DNA of 64,000 nt. Origin: Pseudomonas congelans (GTDB lineage: Bacteria > Pseudomonadota > Gammaproteobacteria > Pseudomonadales > Pseudomonadaceae). A program made the translations under genes and the position numbers. The stretch covers positions 62,001-126,000 of the forward strand of contig NZ_FNJH01000003.1 of assembly GCF_900103225.1 (NCBI RefSeq). The letters run 5' to 3'. A model generated the notes under the pieces. The model worked only from the letters and a program-made list of their open reading frames with translations. It did no database searches and was not told the DNA's origin. Below are positions 9,239 through 16,249 of the stretch, one piece after another. How positions within the stretch are numbered: position 1 is the stretch's first letter; every line of letters begins with the position of its first letter.

Positions 9239-9973
9239 TCAGACGTGCTGGCCGCCGTTGACGTGAATCTCCGCTCCGTTCACGTAGGACGCGCCAGCCG
9301 TACACAGAAAGTAGATCAGCGAGGCGACTTCCTCGGGCTTGCCCAGCCGGTGCATCGGCACCAGCCGCTCGACAATCTCGGCGGTGCCGGGTGACAGAAT
9401 CGACGTATCGATTTCACCCGGCGCAATGGCATTGACCCGTATCCCGTGCGGGCCGAAATCGAAAGCCATTTCCCGTGTCAGCGCCGACAGTGCCGCCTTG
9501 GACGTGGCATAGGCGACCCCGGCAAACGGGTGGACCTTCGAGCCGGCGATCGAGGTGACATTGATGATGCTGCCCTTGGCTGCCTTCAACTCGTCAAACA
9601 AACCCCGACCCAGCAGCGCGGTGGAGAACAGATTGACGTTGAACACCTTGATCCAGGTGCTGTAATCCGACTCCAGCACACCCATGCGCCCGCCATCCTC
9701 GGTCTTCGGTGAAACGCCGGCATTGTTGACCAGCGCATCGAGCCGCCCGCCGAGCTTGTCCTTGATCGCCGCCATGCTCTCGCTGACGCTGTCGATGTCT
9801 TCAAGATCCAGATGAATGTGGTTGAGCAGACCTTCAGCCCACGGGCAGTCAGCGACCCAGTTCTGCCGCGATGCCGTAAACACCTCCCAGCCAGCGGCAT
9901 TGAAATGCTTGACCGTGGCATGACCGATACCCCGGCTTGCGCCAGTCAGCAAAAGCTTTTTCTTGTCGCCCAT
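9239..9973 (-). CDS. Short-chain dehydrogenase/reductase (classical SDR)
   Basis: A 244-residue NAD(P)-dependent oxidoreductase. The cofactor motif TGASRGIG is at residues 10-17, NNAG follows in the central strand, and the catalytic tetrad includes Ser in TSIAGS and the Y-x-x-x-K of YATSK. The C-terminal PGEIDT segment is where SDRs close over substrate. Length and motif spacing resemble FabG-like 3-oxoacyl reductases, but also many sugar and steroid dehydrogenases, so substrate is unassigned. It converges with the EamA transporter; nothing upstream suggests an operon. Confidence 0.88.
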   Translation of the reverse strand: MGDKKKLLLTGASRGIGHATVKHFNAAGWEVFTASRQNWVADCPWAEGLLNHIHLDLEDIDSVSESMAAIKDKLGGRLDALVNNAGVSPKTEDGGRMGVLESDYSTWIKVFNVNLFSTALLGRGLFDELKAAKGSIINVTSIAGSKVHPFAGVAYATSKAALSALTREMAFDFGPHGIRVNAIAPGEIDTSILSPGTAEIVERLVPMHRLGKPEEVASLIYFLCTAGASYVNGAEIHVNGGQHV

Positions 9974-10051
9974 GAGTGCGTTCCGGTTTTTAGGGTGGAT
10001 GCATCATGTTTTTTGGTGGGTAGGGTGTCAACGGGGTTTACGCAGTACCGG

Positions 10052-10597
10052 TCAGGCGGCATTGCGCATTGGGTTGATGTGCTTCAACACCCTGCGCCAT
10101 AACGGCCGCTTTGGCCGGGGCGCTGCCTCGGCTACCACATTCGGCATGTCGCGCAAGCGAACCCAGGTTTCGCTGCGCCAGTGCAGCACGCTCAGCGATG
10201 TGCCCGGCCATTGCAGCTGGCTCATTCTGGGGTTATCCAGCGTGACGTTCTGTTGATCATGCAAGGTCGTCAGCACCTCATGCGTCAGCCACTGACGCAG
10301 CGCGCGGTTCTCCGGCACGTAATGATGAACCAGCAGCGCCAGCACGCCGGACTCGCTGATCATCAACTGCCGCTGGCACTCGCCATGAGCTTCCAGCCAG
10401 ACCTCGCGACGCTGATCCGCATCGAGCTTGAGCGTGGCGCGCTCATCCAGCGCCCTGCCCATCAGGCGGGCAAGGTCGGCCAGGCAGAACCAGGCTTGAG
10501 ATTCGGTGAAAATGGCGCGAAGGGTGCGGCGGTGGCGGAGGAAGAGGGTGGCTTCGAAATGGGGGGTATGGGTCACGCAGGGTGTTGCAGTGAACAT
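10052..10597 (-). CDS. BRO-N domain (phage antirepressor-like) protein
   Basis: 181 residues from the ATG at 10597, chosen because AGGAG lies 9 nt upstream; an ATG ten codons earlier lacks this. The N-terminal 100 residues (FEATLFLRHRRTLRAIF, FCLADLARLMGR, then LRQWLTHEVLTTL) follow the BRO-N plan of phage antirepressors and related DNA-binding proteins: short beta strands, a helix-turn-helix-like segment and the R-W-x-x-x-E-V-L block. A basic C-terminus (RPKRPLWRRVLKHINP) would suit nucleic-acid binding. No phage genes adjoin it. The mRNA leader is strongly structured (next entry), suggesting post-transcriptional control. Role unknown; antirepressor activity is only inferred from the family. 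Confidence 0.75.
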   Translation of the reverse strand: MFTATPCVTHTPHFEATLFLRHRRTLRAIFTESQAWFCLADLARLMGRALDERATLKLDADQRREVWLEAHGECQRQLMISESGVLALLVHHYVPENRALRQWLTHEVLTTLHDQQNVTLDNPRMSQLQWPGTSLSVLHWRSETWVRLRDMPNVVAEAAPRPKRPLWRRVLKHINPMRNAA

Positions 10598-10730
10598 GGG
10601 TGCAGCTCCTGGATATGAGACTGCCACAAGACGTCGTCAAACGAATGGGTGGCAGCTGTGCGAAGGTTGACGAACCGGTATCCAGGAAACCGGCAGACCC
10701 GAAGGTCTCCGACGCACAGCCGCCATAGCA
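10598..10730 (-). promoter_or_regulatory. Structured mRNA leader of the BRO-N gene with mutually exclusive stems
   Basis: Reading the minus strand, an outer stem pairs GGCGGCTGTGCG (10713-10724) with CGCACAGCTGCC (10651-10662), with one G-U. It encloses AGACC-TTCG-GGTCT (10695-10708), a CCGG/CCGG hairpin (10675-10693) and GGTT-CGTC-AACC (10665-10676). The 3' arm CTGCCAC (10649-10655) is also a perfect complement of GTGGCAG (10621-10627), which lies just before the AGGAG of the gene, so two competing structures are possible. I recall very similar leaders in front of small DUF3077/DUF6124-type genes in other pseudomonads. Whether it is a riboswitch, protein-binding leader or mobile repeat is not known to me. 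Confidence 0.6.
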
Positions 10731-11069
10731 CGTACTTCAAGTTTAGCTTGATGCAGTGTGTGGGGCGCTGACACGCCTGGATAGAGCGGATCGTCAAATC
10801 CGGTCGCTGATTTGGCAGCGAACGGCGGGGAGGTTAGCGTGGCAGGGATGGGGTGGCAAGGGTGTGGGGGTGGGTTTGGGGTGTAGGAAAAGTCGTTTTT
10901 TCTTGGGTGGGTGAGGTGCGTGAGGTTTTGGATTGTGGTCAGATATTGAATTGTCTTGCAGGTTCATGAGGGGGCATGGGTACATAGCCCGGGTAAAAAT
11001 AAAGCCCGATCATTATTCAGGGCGATACCGTATTAAATAGTGAGCCGGCCTGTCAGAGAAAGGGTGAAT
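10731..11069. other. Intergenic stretch with a G-quadruplex-type tract
   Basis: About 340 bp without a gene. On the plus strand, 10860-10881 reads four G-runs separated by TGT, T and TTT, a textbook intramolecular quadruplex pattern, preceded by further G-runs from 10826. Nearer the SUKH gene, a small GCCC/GGGC hairpin (about 11004-11024) and AT-rich sequence may hold its promoter. Confidence 0.45.
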
Positions 11070-11594
11070 ATGCCTGTTATCCATAGAGAAGGTTTACAAC
11101 AAGCTGACGTGGAATTGCTAGCATCTGAGATGGGTAGAGTACTGCCAGCAGACTACAAAAGATTCTTGATGAGGATGAATGGTTTTTATATAGGGGCTCC
11201 TGATTATGTTATTTTGCCTCTGTCTGCGGCTGACGACGTTATCATAAGTTTTGATCGTTTCTTTGGTTGGCTGCCTGATGAGTCCTGCAACGATATAGTC
11301 GCATTTAATCAAGAGTTTTCTGGTGAGCTTGATTTTCTGCCTCAGGCAATCACTATCGGTGAGGATGGGGGTGGCAATCCTTATGTGATACTGCAAGGCA
11401 GTGAAGAGGTTGCTGCAGGGGTTTACTATTGGGATCGCACTCATTTACATGCTTCAGACGAACTCAAATCGCCTTGCATTGCCGAAATAAATGAATGTGG
11501 AAATCTCTTTTTCATGGCTTCCGATTTTTTCCAGTTTTACGATAAGATAATCTCTGTCATGAAGGGGGCGCCACAATTTATAGAAGAAGCTTAG
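11070..11594 (+). CDS. SMI1/KNR4 (SUKH) family immunity-like protein
   Basis: 174 residues from the ATG at 11070, which has AAGGG 5 nt upstream; an upstream in-frame GTG at 11040 is less plausible. The start of the domain shows the SUKH signature: an acidic helix, then GRVLPADYKRFLMRMNGF. A beta-rich core ending in GNPYVIL and VYYWDR follows. SUKH proteins typically neutralise nuclease or deaminase toxins delivered by contact-dependent or type VI systems. It heads a same-strand row of small AT-rich genes, but no toxin gene is visible in the window. AT content clearly exceeds that of the flanking chromosome, suggesting transfer. Confidence 0.8.
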   Translation: MPVIHREGLQQADVELLASEMGRVLPADYKRFLMRMNGFYIGAPDYVILPLSAADDVIISFDRFFGWLPDESCNDIVAFNQEFSGELDFLPQAITIGEDGGGNPYVILQGSEEVAAGVYYWDRTHLHASDELKSPCIAEINECGNLFFMASDFFQFYDKIISVMKGAPQFIEEA

Positions 11595-11647
11595 CTCATG
11601 AAGGGGCACCTGCAGGCATGGAGTATCCGGCGGATAAGGATGTGGTT

Positions 11648-11953
11648 ATGAACGTTGATCAGGCTGTTGATGCTGTGTATGCCAGGCTGGTTGGAAAACA
11701 CTCCATTCCGGAAAAAATCCGGTTTAGGGTCGAGGTGTCTGACGAGGAAGTTTCTGAGCTTTTTTTGGCAGTTGACTTTTTAATTGAGTGTTATAAAGGG
11801 CAGGCAGTTATTCCCAAAAGAATAGCGCTTGCTTTTGTTGATATTTATGTCGGCTTTAATATTAATGACGATGTCTATGATGAGCGCGAGCGTTGCAGAT
11901 ATGAGAATATTGGAATCGCTCTTCAGCAGAAAGCTTATGATTTGTTTGACTGA
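11648..11953 (+). CDS. Small acidic protein of unknown function in an immunity-gene row
   Basis: I place the start at the ATG at 11648 (MNVDQAVDAVYARLVG), with AAGGA 9 nt upstream, giving 101 residues; an in-frame ATG at 11618 is an alternative. The protein is acidic and predicted mostly helical, with no motif I recognise and no signal peptide. It lies 53 bp after the SUKH gene and 49 bp before the next small gene, all on the plus strand and AT-rich. By position, an orphan immunity protein is the simplest reading, but this is inference only. Confidence 0.6.
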   Translation: MNVDQAVDAVYARLVGKHSIPEKIRFRVEVSDEEVSELFLAVDFLIECYKGQAVIPKRIALAFVDIYVGFNINDDVYDERERCRYENIGIALQQKAYDLFD

Positions 11954-12002
11954 TACAGCGTTGGCCTCAATGGTAGATGCGTTGTAAAAGACAAGGTGTG
12001 CA

Positions 12003-12293
12003 ATGAGCGAATTTGACCTGGAAGCATTACTTGGCAGTATTTTGGCCGATTTGAGCGATATTGCATCGGCGCATGGCGGGCGCGGACTCGGGTCGATCAT
12101 TCTCGATTATGAGAAAACGTTGACAGGCTTGTTGCAGGGGACGCTAAGTGCCAACTTTATCCGTGATAAGCCTAGAGCGTATCTTGAGATTTACAGTGAT
12201 TATGAGCATCCAGTTCTTAATAGGATGATTGTTGCTCAAGAGCATGTGCATCTTTACATTAAGCGCAATCAAGCGGGTGGCCATAATGCATAG
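12003..12293 (+). CDS. Small protein of unknown function in an immunity-gene row
   Basis: 96 residues, starting MSEFDLEALLGSILADLSDI, with an acidic N-terminal helix and a C-terminal half rich in aromatic and charged residues (YLEIYSDYEHPVLNRM). No signal peptide, membrane span or known motif is visible. It starts at the ATG at 12003 after an AAGGTG purine stretch at 11992-11997. Flanked by a SUKH-led pair upstream and a DUF416-like gene downstream, same strand. Immunity-type function is suggested by neighbourhood, small size and acidity, nothing more. Confidence 0.6.
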   Translation: MSEFDLEALLGSILADLSDIASAHGGRGLGSIILDYEKTLTGLLQGTLSANFIRDKPRAYLEIYSDYEHPVLNRMIVAQEHVHLYIKRNQAGGHNA

Positions 12294-12383
12294 TCGCCAA
12301 TTCAGTACGGGCAACGTTTATCTCGATTGCCGAGAAGATAAAGCCTGTAGAGTGGTACGGCGTGTCCGTTCGGGTGGAATCGT

Positions 12384-12929
12384 ATGCAATGGAATTTGAT
12401 TTTTGAGCACGAATCCGTTTCGGCCCTTCTCGGCAAGCTGAACCATCAGGAAAAAACACTGCTGATTGCCTGCTATCTCTATCGGCAGGTTCGGCTTTTG
12501 AGACGGTTCGATAACGTCTATGCCACCGACCTTAGTAGCCTTTTTTCGAGGTCGTTAGACATTGCTCTGTCGGGACACAGGGCATCAGTTGAAGCTATTG
12601 AACGTGTGGTAAGCAGCCGTATACCTGACACTGAAGAGTACACCGAACAGGAGGGCGCTTATGCACAAAATCTGGTCATCGCGCTGGATTACTTTTTGTT
12701 GTTTCTGTTAGAGGTTGACGAGGCCAAACTTCAAAGCTGTATAAATATGGCGCTTCAAAATCTGGATCTATTAAACTTCGAAGCCGATGAGGGGTACGAT
12801 GAGGTCAAGGTCACCATGGGGGAAATCGCAGTCGTATCTGGGTTGGTCGCTGATATTTTGAGCTTTAGACCCTCGCTCGATAGAGGCGTCGACCTGCTGG
12901 AGGGGTTAGTGAGTGAATATAAAATTTAA
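12384..12929 (+). CDS. Helical cytosolic protein, possibly DUF416-like
   Basis: 181 residues, predicted almost entirely alpha-helical. The opening L-x-x-L-x-x-x-E-K-T-L-L-I-A-C pattern followed by a tyrosine-rich helix, and later ALDYFLLFLLEVDE, recall the DUF416 (YjaG) family of proteobacteria, though I would not insist on it. DUF416 proteins occur both as housekeeping genes and beside polymorphic toxins. Start ATG at 12384 with GGTGG upstream. It is the largest gene of the 11.0-13.3 kb row. No membrane span or catalytic motif is seen. Confidence 0.6.
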   Translation: MQWNLIFEHESVSALLGKLNHQEKTLLIACYLYRQVRLLRRFDNVYATDLSSLFSRSLDIALSGHRASVEAIERVVSSRIPDTEEYTEQEGAYAQNLVIALDYFLLFLLEVDEAKLQSCINMALQNLDLLNFEADEGYDEVKVTMGEIAVVSGLVADILSFRPSLDRGVDLLEGLVSEYKI

Positions 12930-13006
12930 GGCAATGAAATAGAGCGACTGACAATTGAGTCAGTCGTCTTTTAAGTGCTCAACCATTATCGAGCGCGCCA
13001 GCATGG

Positions 13007-13294
13007 ATGGTAAAAATGGCCTTCAAAAAAATAGTGATAAAGACCCCGCTGTACGCTGTTTATTTTATGTGCCTCCTTACGTATGCACTCTTGCACGGAT
13101 CAGAGTATGACTGGATGGAGCCTGCTTCCATCGTGCCCTCCATCGAAGATGGGGGGAGCAGTCGGTCTGTGGTGCGCGGTGCCGCAGTTGTTATTGTTCT
13201 AGTGGTACAACTATTAATCTGCATAGCAGGTTCTCGGCGGGAGGCGCTTGCCACTGTCGTCTTACTCGGGGTCGTCCTTGCTGTTTACTGGTGA
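13007..13294 (+). CDS. Small inner-membrane protein of unknown function
   Basis: 95 residues with one hydrophobic span near the N-terminus (TPLYAVYFMCLLTYALL), a polar 25-residue loop, and two close C-terminal spans (VVIVLVVQLLICIAG and ALATVVLLGVVLAVYW). An ATG three codons in (13016) is an equally possible start; the ribosome binding site is weak for both. Last of the AT-rich small-gene row and followed 150 bp later by a gene with normal composition. Membrane immunity proteins against pore-forming effectors look like this, but so do many unrelated small proteins. Confidence 0.5.
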   Translation: MVKMAFKKIVIKTPLYAVYFMCLLTYALLHGSEYDWMEPASIVPSIEDGGSSRSVVRGAAVVIVLVVQLLICIAGSRREALATVVLLGVVLAVYW

Positions 13295-13440
13295 CGTCAA
13301 AGCATTCACCAGCACAACCTCCACTAACCTGTCTTACTACCGCATATTCGAGTGGCATCACATTCGGATCGAATTTTGAACATTGCCTCGCTGTCCCAGC
13401 CAGTAACCTCTACCCTCAACAAACCCACACAGGAGGCGAC

Positions 13441-14016
13441 ATGTTCGACAAAGGCATCTGGCTGAACCAACCCCGGCATTGCAGCGTGACGGACGAGCGT
13501 CTGACAGTCACCACAGACCCGCAAACCGATTTCTGGCAGCAGACGCACTACGGCTTCTGCCGCGATTCGGGTCATTTTCTGGGTGTTTCGGTGACCGGTG
13601 ATTTCACTGCGCAAGTGCATGTGCAGGGGGATTTCAAGACGCTTTACGATCAGGCGGGCTTGATGGTCCGCGTTGACGAGCGCAACTGGGTCAAAACCGG
13701 CGTTGAAGTCAGCGACGGAGCCCTGATGCTGGGCAGCGTTTTAACCTGCGGACAATCCGATTGGGCCACGGGTGCGTTTGATGAGTCGTCATGCGGCCTC
13801 TGGCTGCGAGTCACCGTCGCCAAGGGCGTGCTGCGCATTCAGCACTCCAGCGACGGCCTGCGCTGGCCGCTGCTGCGCCTGGCGCCATTTCCAGTGAGTG
13901 AGTCTTATACCGTAGGCCCGATGTGCTGCAGTCCGGAGCGGGGAGGGCTGGAGGTGGTGTTCTCTCATTTCGAGGTCATGCCTGCACTGGGCAAGGATTT
14001 GCATGATTTGACGTGA
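13441..14016 (+). CDS. DUF1349 protein (concanavalin-like beta-sandwich)
   Basis: 191 residues from the ATG at 13441, directly behind AGGAGG. The sequence follows the DUF1349 plan: DFWQQTHYGFCRDSGHFLG, then DQAGLMVRVDERNWVKTGVE, then WLRVTVAKGVLRIQHSSDGLRW, ending in the VGPMCCSPERGGLEVVFSHF block. The family adopts a lectin-like jelly-roll fold; its molecular role is not established, with one member linked by name to enolase regulation. No signal peptide, so cytosolic. A decayed piece of its 3' end lies 750 bp downstream (14749-14804), so the locus has been partly duplicated. Confidence 0.85.
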   Translation: MFDKGIWLNQPRHCSVTDERLTVTTDPQTDFWQQTHYGFCRDSGHFLGVSVTGDFTAQVHVQGDFKTLYDQAGLMVRVDERNWVKTGVEVSDGALMLGSVLTCGQSDWATGAFDESSCGLWLRVTVAKGVLRIQHSSDGLRWPLLRLAPFPVSESYTVGPMCCSPERGGLEVVFSHFEVMPALGKDLHDLT

Positions 14017-14185
14017 GTGGCTTACCGGTAGGCTCTTGCCGCCCACTGCTGGCTGTGGATGGGTCTACCTTCGGACCTCAGTTGTGCATAGTTCTGATTC
14101 CTCAGCCTTAACTTTTTACAGACAGTAGCTGTAGTTTAACTATGAGCAGTCGATACCTTCGGGTGCTTTTCCTCTTTGTCTTGGT

Positions 14186-14683
14186 GTGACCTTGAATAGA
14201 CCTGTCCTGATTTTTTGCGTGGCTTTTCTTACCGGATGTGTGGGCCACTATCAGCAAGCTAAGTTGGCAGAGCCCCACTCCACGATAGAGGCCGCGTGGG
14301 GTAAAACTGACTTTATCCACGAAGGGTTTCAAGGGTACTGGGCTTACTACGATGCTCATTGCCAAGACACAGATGAGACCGGCGCTCTTGGCGCTGTCTC
14401 TCAAACTGAACCGGAGAAGAATCGCTTTCTGATTAAGCCCGAGAAACGCATTTATCTGAATTCACTCATTGTCGGGGTCAAACGACTGGAGGATCGCTAC
14501 CGCACTTGGGTGCAGGTAAGCTGTTTGAACGTCAGCAGCTTCATTCCTAAGGAGGGCGCGACCTACAAGGTGACTCCTTCAGCTTTCGAAGGCCAATGTT
14601 CGTTATCGGTAATAGACCGGCAGACAGGGAAGCCGCCAGCTTCGCTCATGATCGAGCCTGTAAGGAAGGAGTGCGGGCTTTAA
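14186..14683 (+). CDS. Predicted lipoprotein of unknown function (GTG start, coupled mini-ORF)
   Basis: 165 residues with a short signal peptide and lipobox LTGC (Cys18), so probably a lipoprotein. The mature region has four further cysteines and no motif I recognise. The apparent start is GTG at 14186, or TTG two codons later. A 15-codon frame with hydrophobic content (ATG 14142, ending TGA 14187-14189) overlaps the GTG, so translation may be coupled, or the two pieces may be a broken longer leader. AT-richer than its surroundings and located between the DUF1349 gene and that gene's fossil copy, so likely inserted together with the duplication. Confidence 0.6.
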   Translation: MTLNRPVLIFCVAFLTGCVGHYQQAKLAEPHSTIEAAWGKTDFIHEGFQGYWAYYDAHCQDTDETGALGAVSQTEPEKNRFLIKPEKRIYLNSLIVGVKRLEDRYRTWVQVSCLNVSSFIPKEGATYKVTPSAFEGQCSLSVIDRQTGKPPASLMIEPVRKECGL

Positions 14684-14720
14684 CGGGCCTATACCAAAAC
14701 GCCCCGCTGGGTTGATGATG

Positions 14721-14751
14721 AATACTCAGCGCCTAGCATGTGCTGAGTATT
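14721..14751. terminator. Stem-loop after the 14186 lipoprotein gene
   Basis: AATACTCAGC and GCTGAGTATT form a perfect 10-bp stem with an 11-nt loop, starting 37 bp after the stop codon. No U-tract follows, so factor-independent termination is uncertain. Confidence 0.5.
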
Positions 14752-14804
14752 CAGCACTCCATCGACGGGCTGCACTGGGCAAGGATTTGCATGATTTGAC
14801 GTGA
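14749..14804 (+). pseudogene. Fossil of the DUF1349 gene 3' end, internally deleted
   Basis: ATTCAGCACTCC followed by a near-copy of the codons for DGL-x-W matches 13837-13865 of the DUF1349 gene. It then jumps to a perfect copy of that gene's last codons and stop. About 117 bp present in the parent are missing; the join falls at a CTGC microhomology. The following bases remain identical through GTGAGTGGCT. Confidence 0.75.
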
Positions 14805-14810
14805 GTGGCT
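14770..14810 (+). repeat. 41-bp perfect direct repeat of 13982-14022
   Basis: The 41 bases starting CTGCACTGGGCAAGG and ending GTGAGTGGCT are identical to 13982-14022, the 3' end of the DUF1349 gene. The 788-bp unit between the two copies contains the 14186 lipoprotein gene. Confidence 0.85.
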
Positions 14811-14841
14811 CTTCAGCGAGCCGTCGTGGGGCTCGCTGAAG
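14811..14841 (-). terminator. Strong hairpin after the 14862 gene
   Basis: CTTCAGCGAGCC and GGCTCGCTGAAG pair over 12 bp with a 7-nt loop, 20 bp beyond the stop codon of the minus-strand gene at 14862. Stability suggests termination or 3'-end protection, although the U-tract is poor. Confidence 0.6.
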
Positions 14842-14861
14842 AGCGACAGGGTTATTTCGTG

Positions 14862-15299
14862 TTACTGAACGACAGTGAACTTGCAGTTTTCAGGTGATGT
14901 TTTTTCACACACGCTATAGACAAGACCAAAAGGCCCATCTTCTTTCTTCCAGACACCGCTTGCAGTTTTTACGGTGAAATCCTTATTGTTTTTAGCGATG
15001 AAACGCATGTCCAGCGCCTCGCGTCCACCTATGTTGTAGGTACAGTGTTGCAACATCTGAGGTGCGTCTGCACCCTCTTGAATAGCGATAGCCAGGTCAA
15101 AGGACTGCACAGGCATTTTCTTTGTCACAACGCCTTGCAGCACGCCGGTCCACTCGCCGTCATGGCCGCTCGCCCGGTAGACACCGGGTGAGACCTGTTC
15201 GATCTTCGAGACTGCAGGGCAGTTTTCCGTTGCTTGAGAGGCCAGGGACATACCCAGCAGGGAAGTAGCCATTGCGGCGCTGATCAGTAATTTTTTCAT
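14862..15299 (-). CDS. Small secreted protein, DUF3757-like
   Basis: 145 residues with a signal peptide (MKKLLISAAMATSLLGMSLA, cleavage near SQA-TEN). The mature domain begins with CPAVSKIEQVSPGVYRA and continues GEWTGVLQGVV, a pattern I associate with the DUF3757 family of small periplasmic or secreted proteins in Pseudomonas. Four cysteines (CPAV, HCTY, VCEK, NCKF) could form two disulphides. Function unknown. It stands alone on the minus strand with a strong hairpin at its 3' end. The family assignment is from memory of the pattern and is moderate. Confidence 0.7.
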   Translation of the reverse strand: MKKLLISAAMATSLLGMSLASQATENCPAVSKIEQVSPGVYRASGHDGEWTGVLQGVVTKKMPVQSFDLAIAIQEGADAPQMLQHCTYNIGGREALDMRFIAKNNKDFTVKTASGVWKKEDGPFGLVYSVCEKTSPENCKFTVVQ

Positions 15300-15795
15300 G
15301 ATATTCCTTAAATTGATTTAATTCTTGATGTGTATATAAGCGTATGTGTAGGTTTTTTACGCAGTTAGGCCGAGCGGGCTTGTTTCCCAAGTCCGCTAGT
15401 TGGTTGCATATGGCTATCTAGTGTGTAGCAAGAAATGTGTTGCTTGTTATCTCGTTATTAAGCGAGGTGCGTGCTTCAGTAATAAATTGATCGTATCCAG
15501 TGTGGATGGGTTTATCGTAGGCGTTAGTCTGTCTATTGTCTGCGCCTTCAGGCCTTAATTGTGTGTAGGAAATGGCGTTGGCTTGTGTGGGGGGAGTGGG
15601 TTGGCTGATTGCTCCTGAAACCCTGTCCATATAGACATGGCAAGAGCAGCGCGCGGGATGACGCCTCGAAAGGCCAAGCCGGGGGCTTCACCAAGGCTTG
15701 GTTCGTGAAAGCCACTCCCCGCAGGCGCACACACCAATAATGCCTTTGCGGTATCCGCAGATGGGAACCGAAATCTTTGGCTGGCGGGATGGCGG
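15300..15795. other. Non-coding or decayed stretch upstream of the DUF3757-like gene
   Basis: About 500 bp with no convincing gene. On the minus strand a short frame (15555-15806) is open but proline/glycine-rich and lacks a ribosome binding site. Several imperfect inverted segments are present, such as GCGGTATCCGC at 15747-15757. Its right part may include the tail of the frameshifted membrane gene. Confidence 0.4.
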
Positions 15796-16132
15796 TTATG
15801 GCCCATTAGATCTAACGCCGAAGCACTCAGAAATCCTGATCATTCTTAAGGCGCCATTCACGTATGTGCGCCTCGACCAAGCCAGTGCCAATCTTCCCAA
15901 CGGAGCCGCATCCCTGGACAAACCACCCGGTCCAATGGCAATCCGGCCTCCTCGAAGGTAAGCGAAGACCGCTTGCATGAACCACGCCTGCACTGCCAGC
16001 ACCGCCCAGAAGTGGCTCCAGTCGCCGGAAAAAACGCAACACTGCACTGCCCAATGACGCGATAGCCATCAATGCCGGTATCAGGTACCGATAGCGCTTT
16101 AGAATTCCGGTGTTGCTGGCTTCTCTCTCCAT
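15796..16132 (-). pseudogene. Frameshifted small membrane protein gene
   Basis: From the ATG at 16132 a frame encodes a short polar start and a membrane span (YRYLIPALMAIASLGSAVL), then degenerates. Another frame picks up a second span (FWAVLAVQAWFMQAVFAYL) and a plausible tail ending at 15796. The two frames meet at a run of six T on the minus strand (16029-16034); removing one T joins them into a protein of about 112 residues. Likely a single-base slip in a homopolymer. Function unknown; it is divergent from the 16250 lipoprotein gene. Confidence 0.4.
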
Positions 16133-16249
16133 CGACCTTTTCCCGCTCCAATCAAAATTGAATGCTCCAATCATGGAGCCTGCAGTGTTTCTGATAACAT
16201 CCGCCCCCATTCAATTAGCAATACCAGCATCGACACACGGAGAGTGAAA

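Noticed and set aside
10794..10985. Proline/histidine-rich minus-strand frame opposite the G-rich tract
   Set aside because: It results from translating the complement of G-runs; no ribosome binding site or homology.
15555..15806. 83-codon minus-strand frame
   Set aside because: No ribosome binding site and a low-complexity product; it overlaps the tail of the frameshifted membrane gene.
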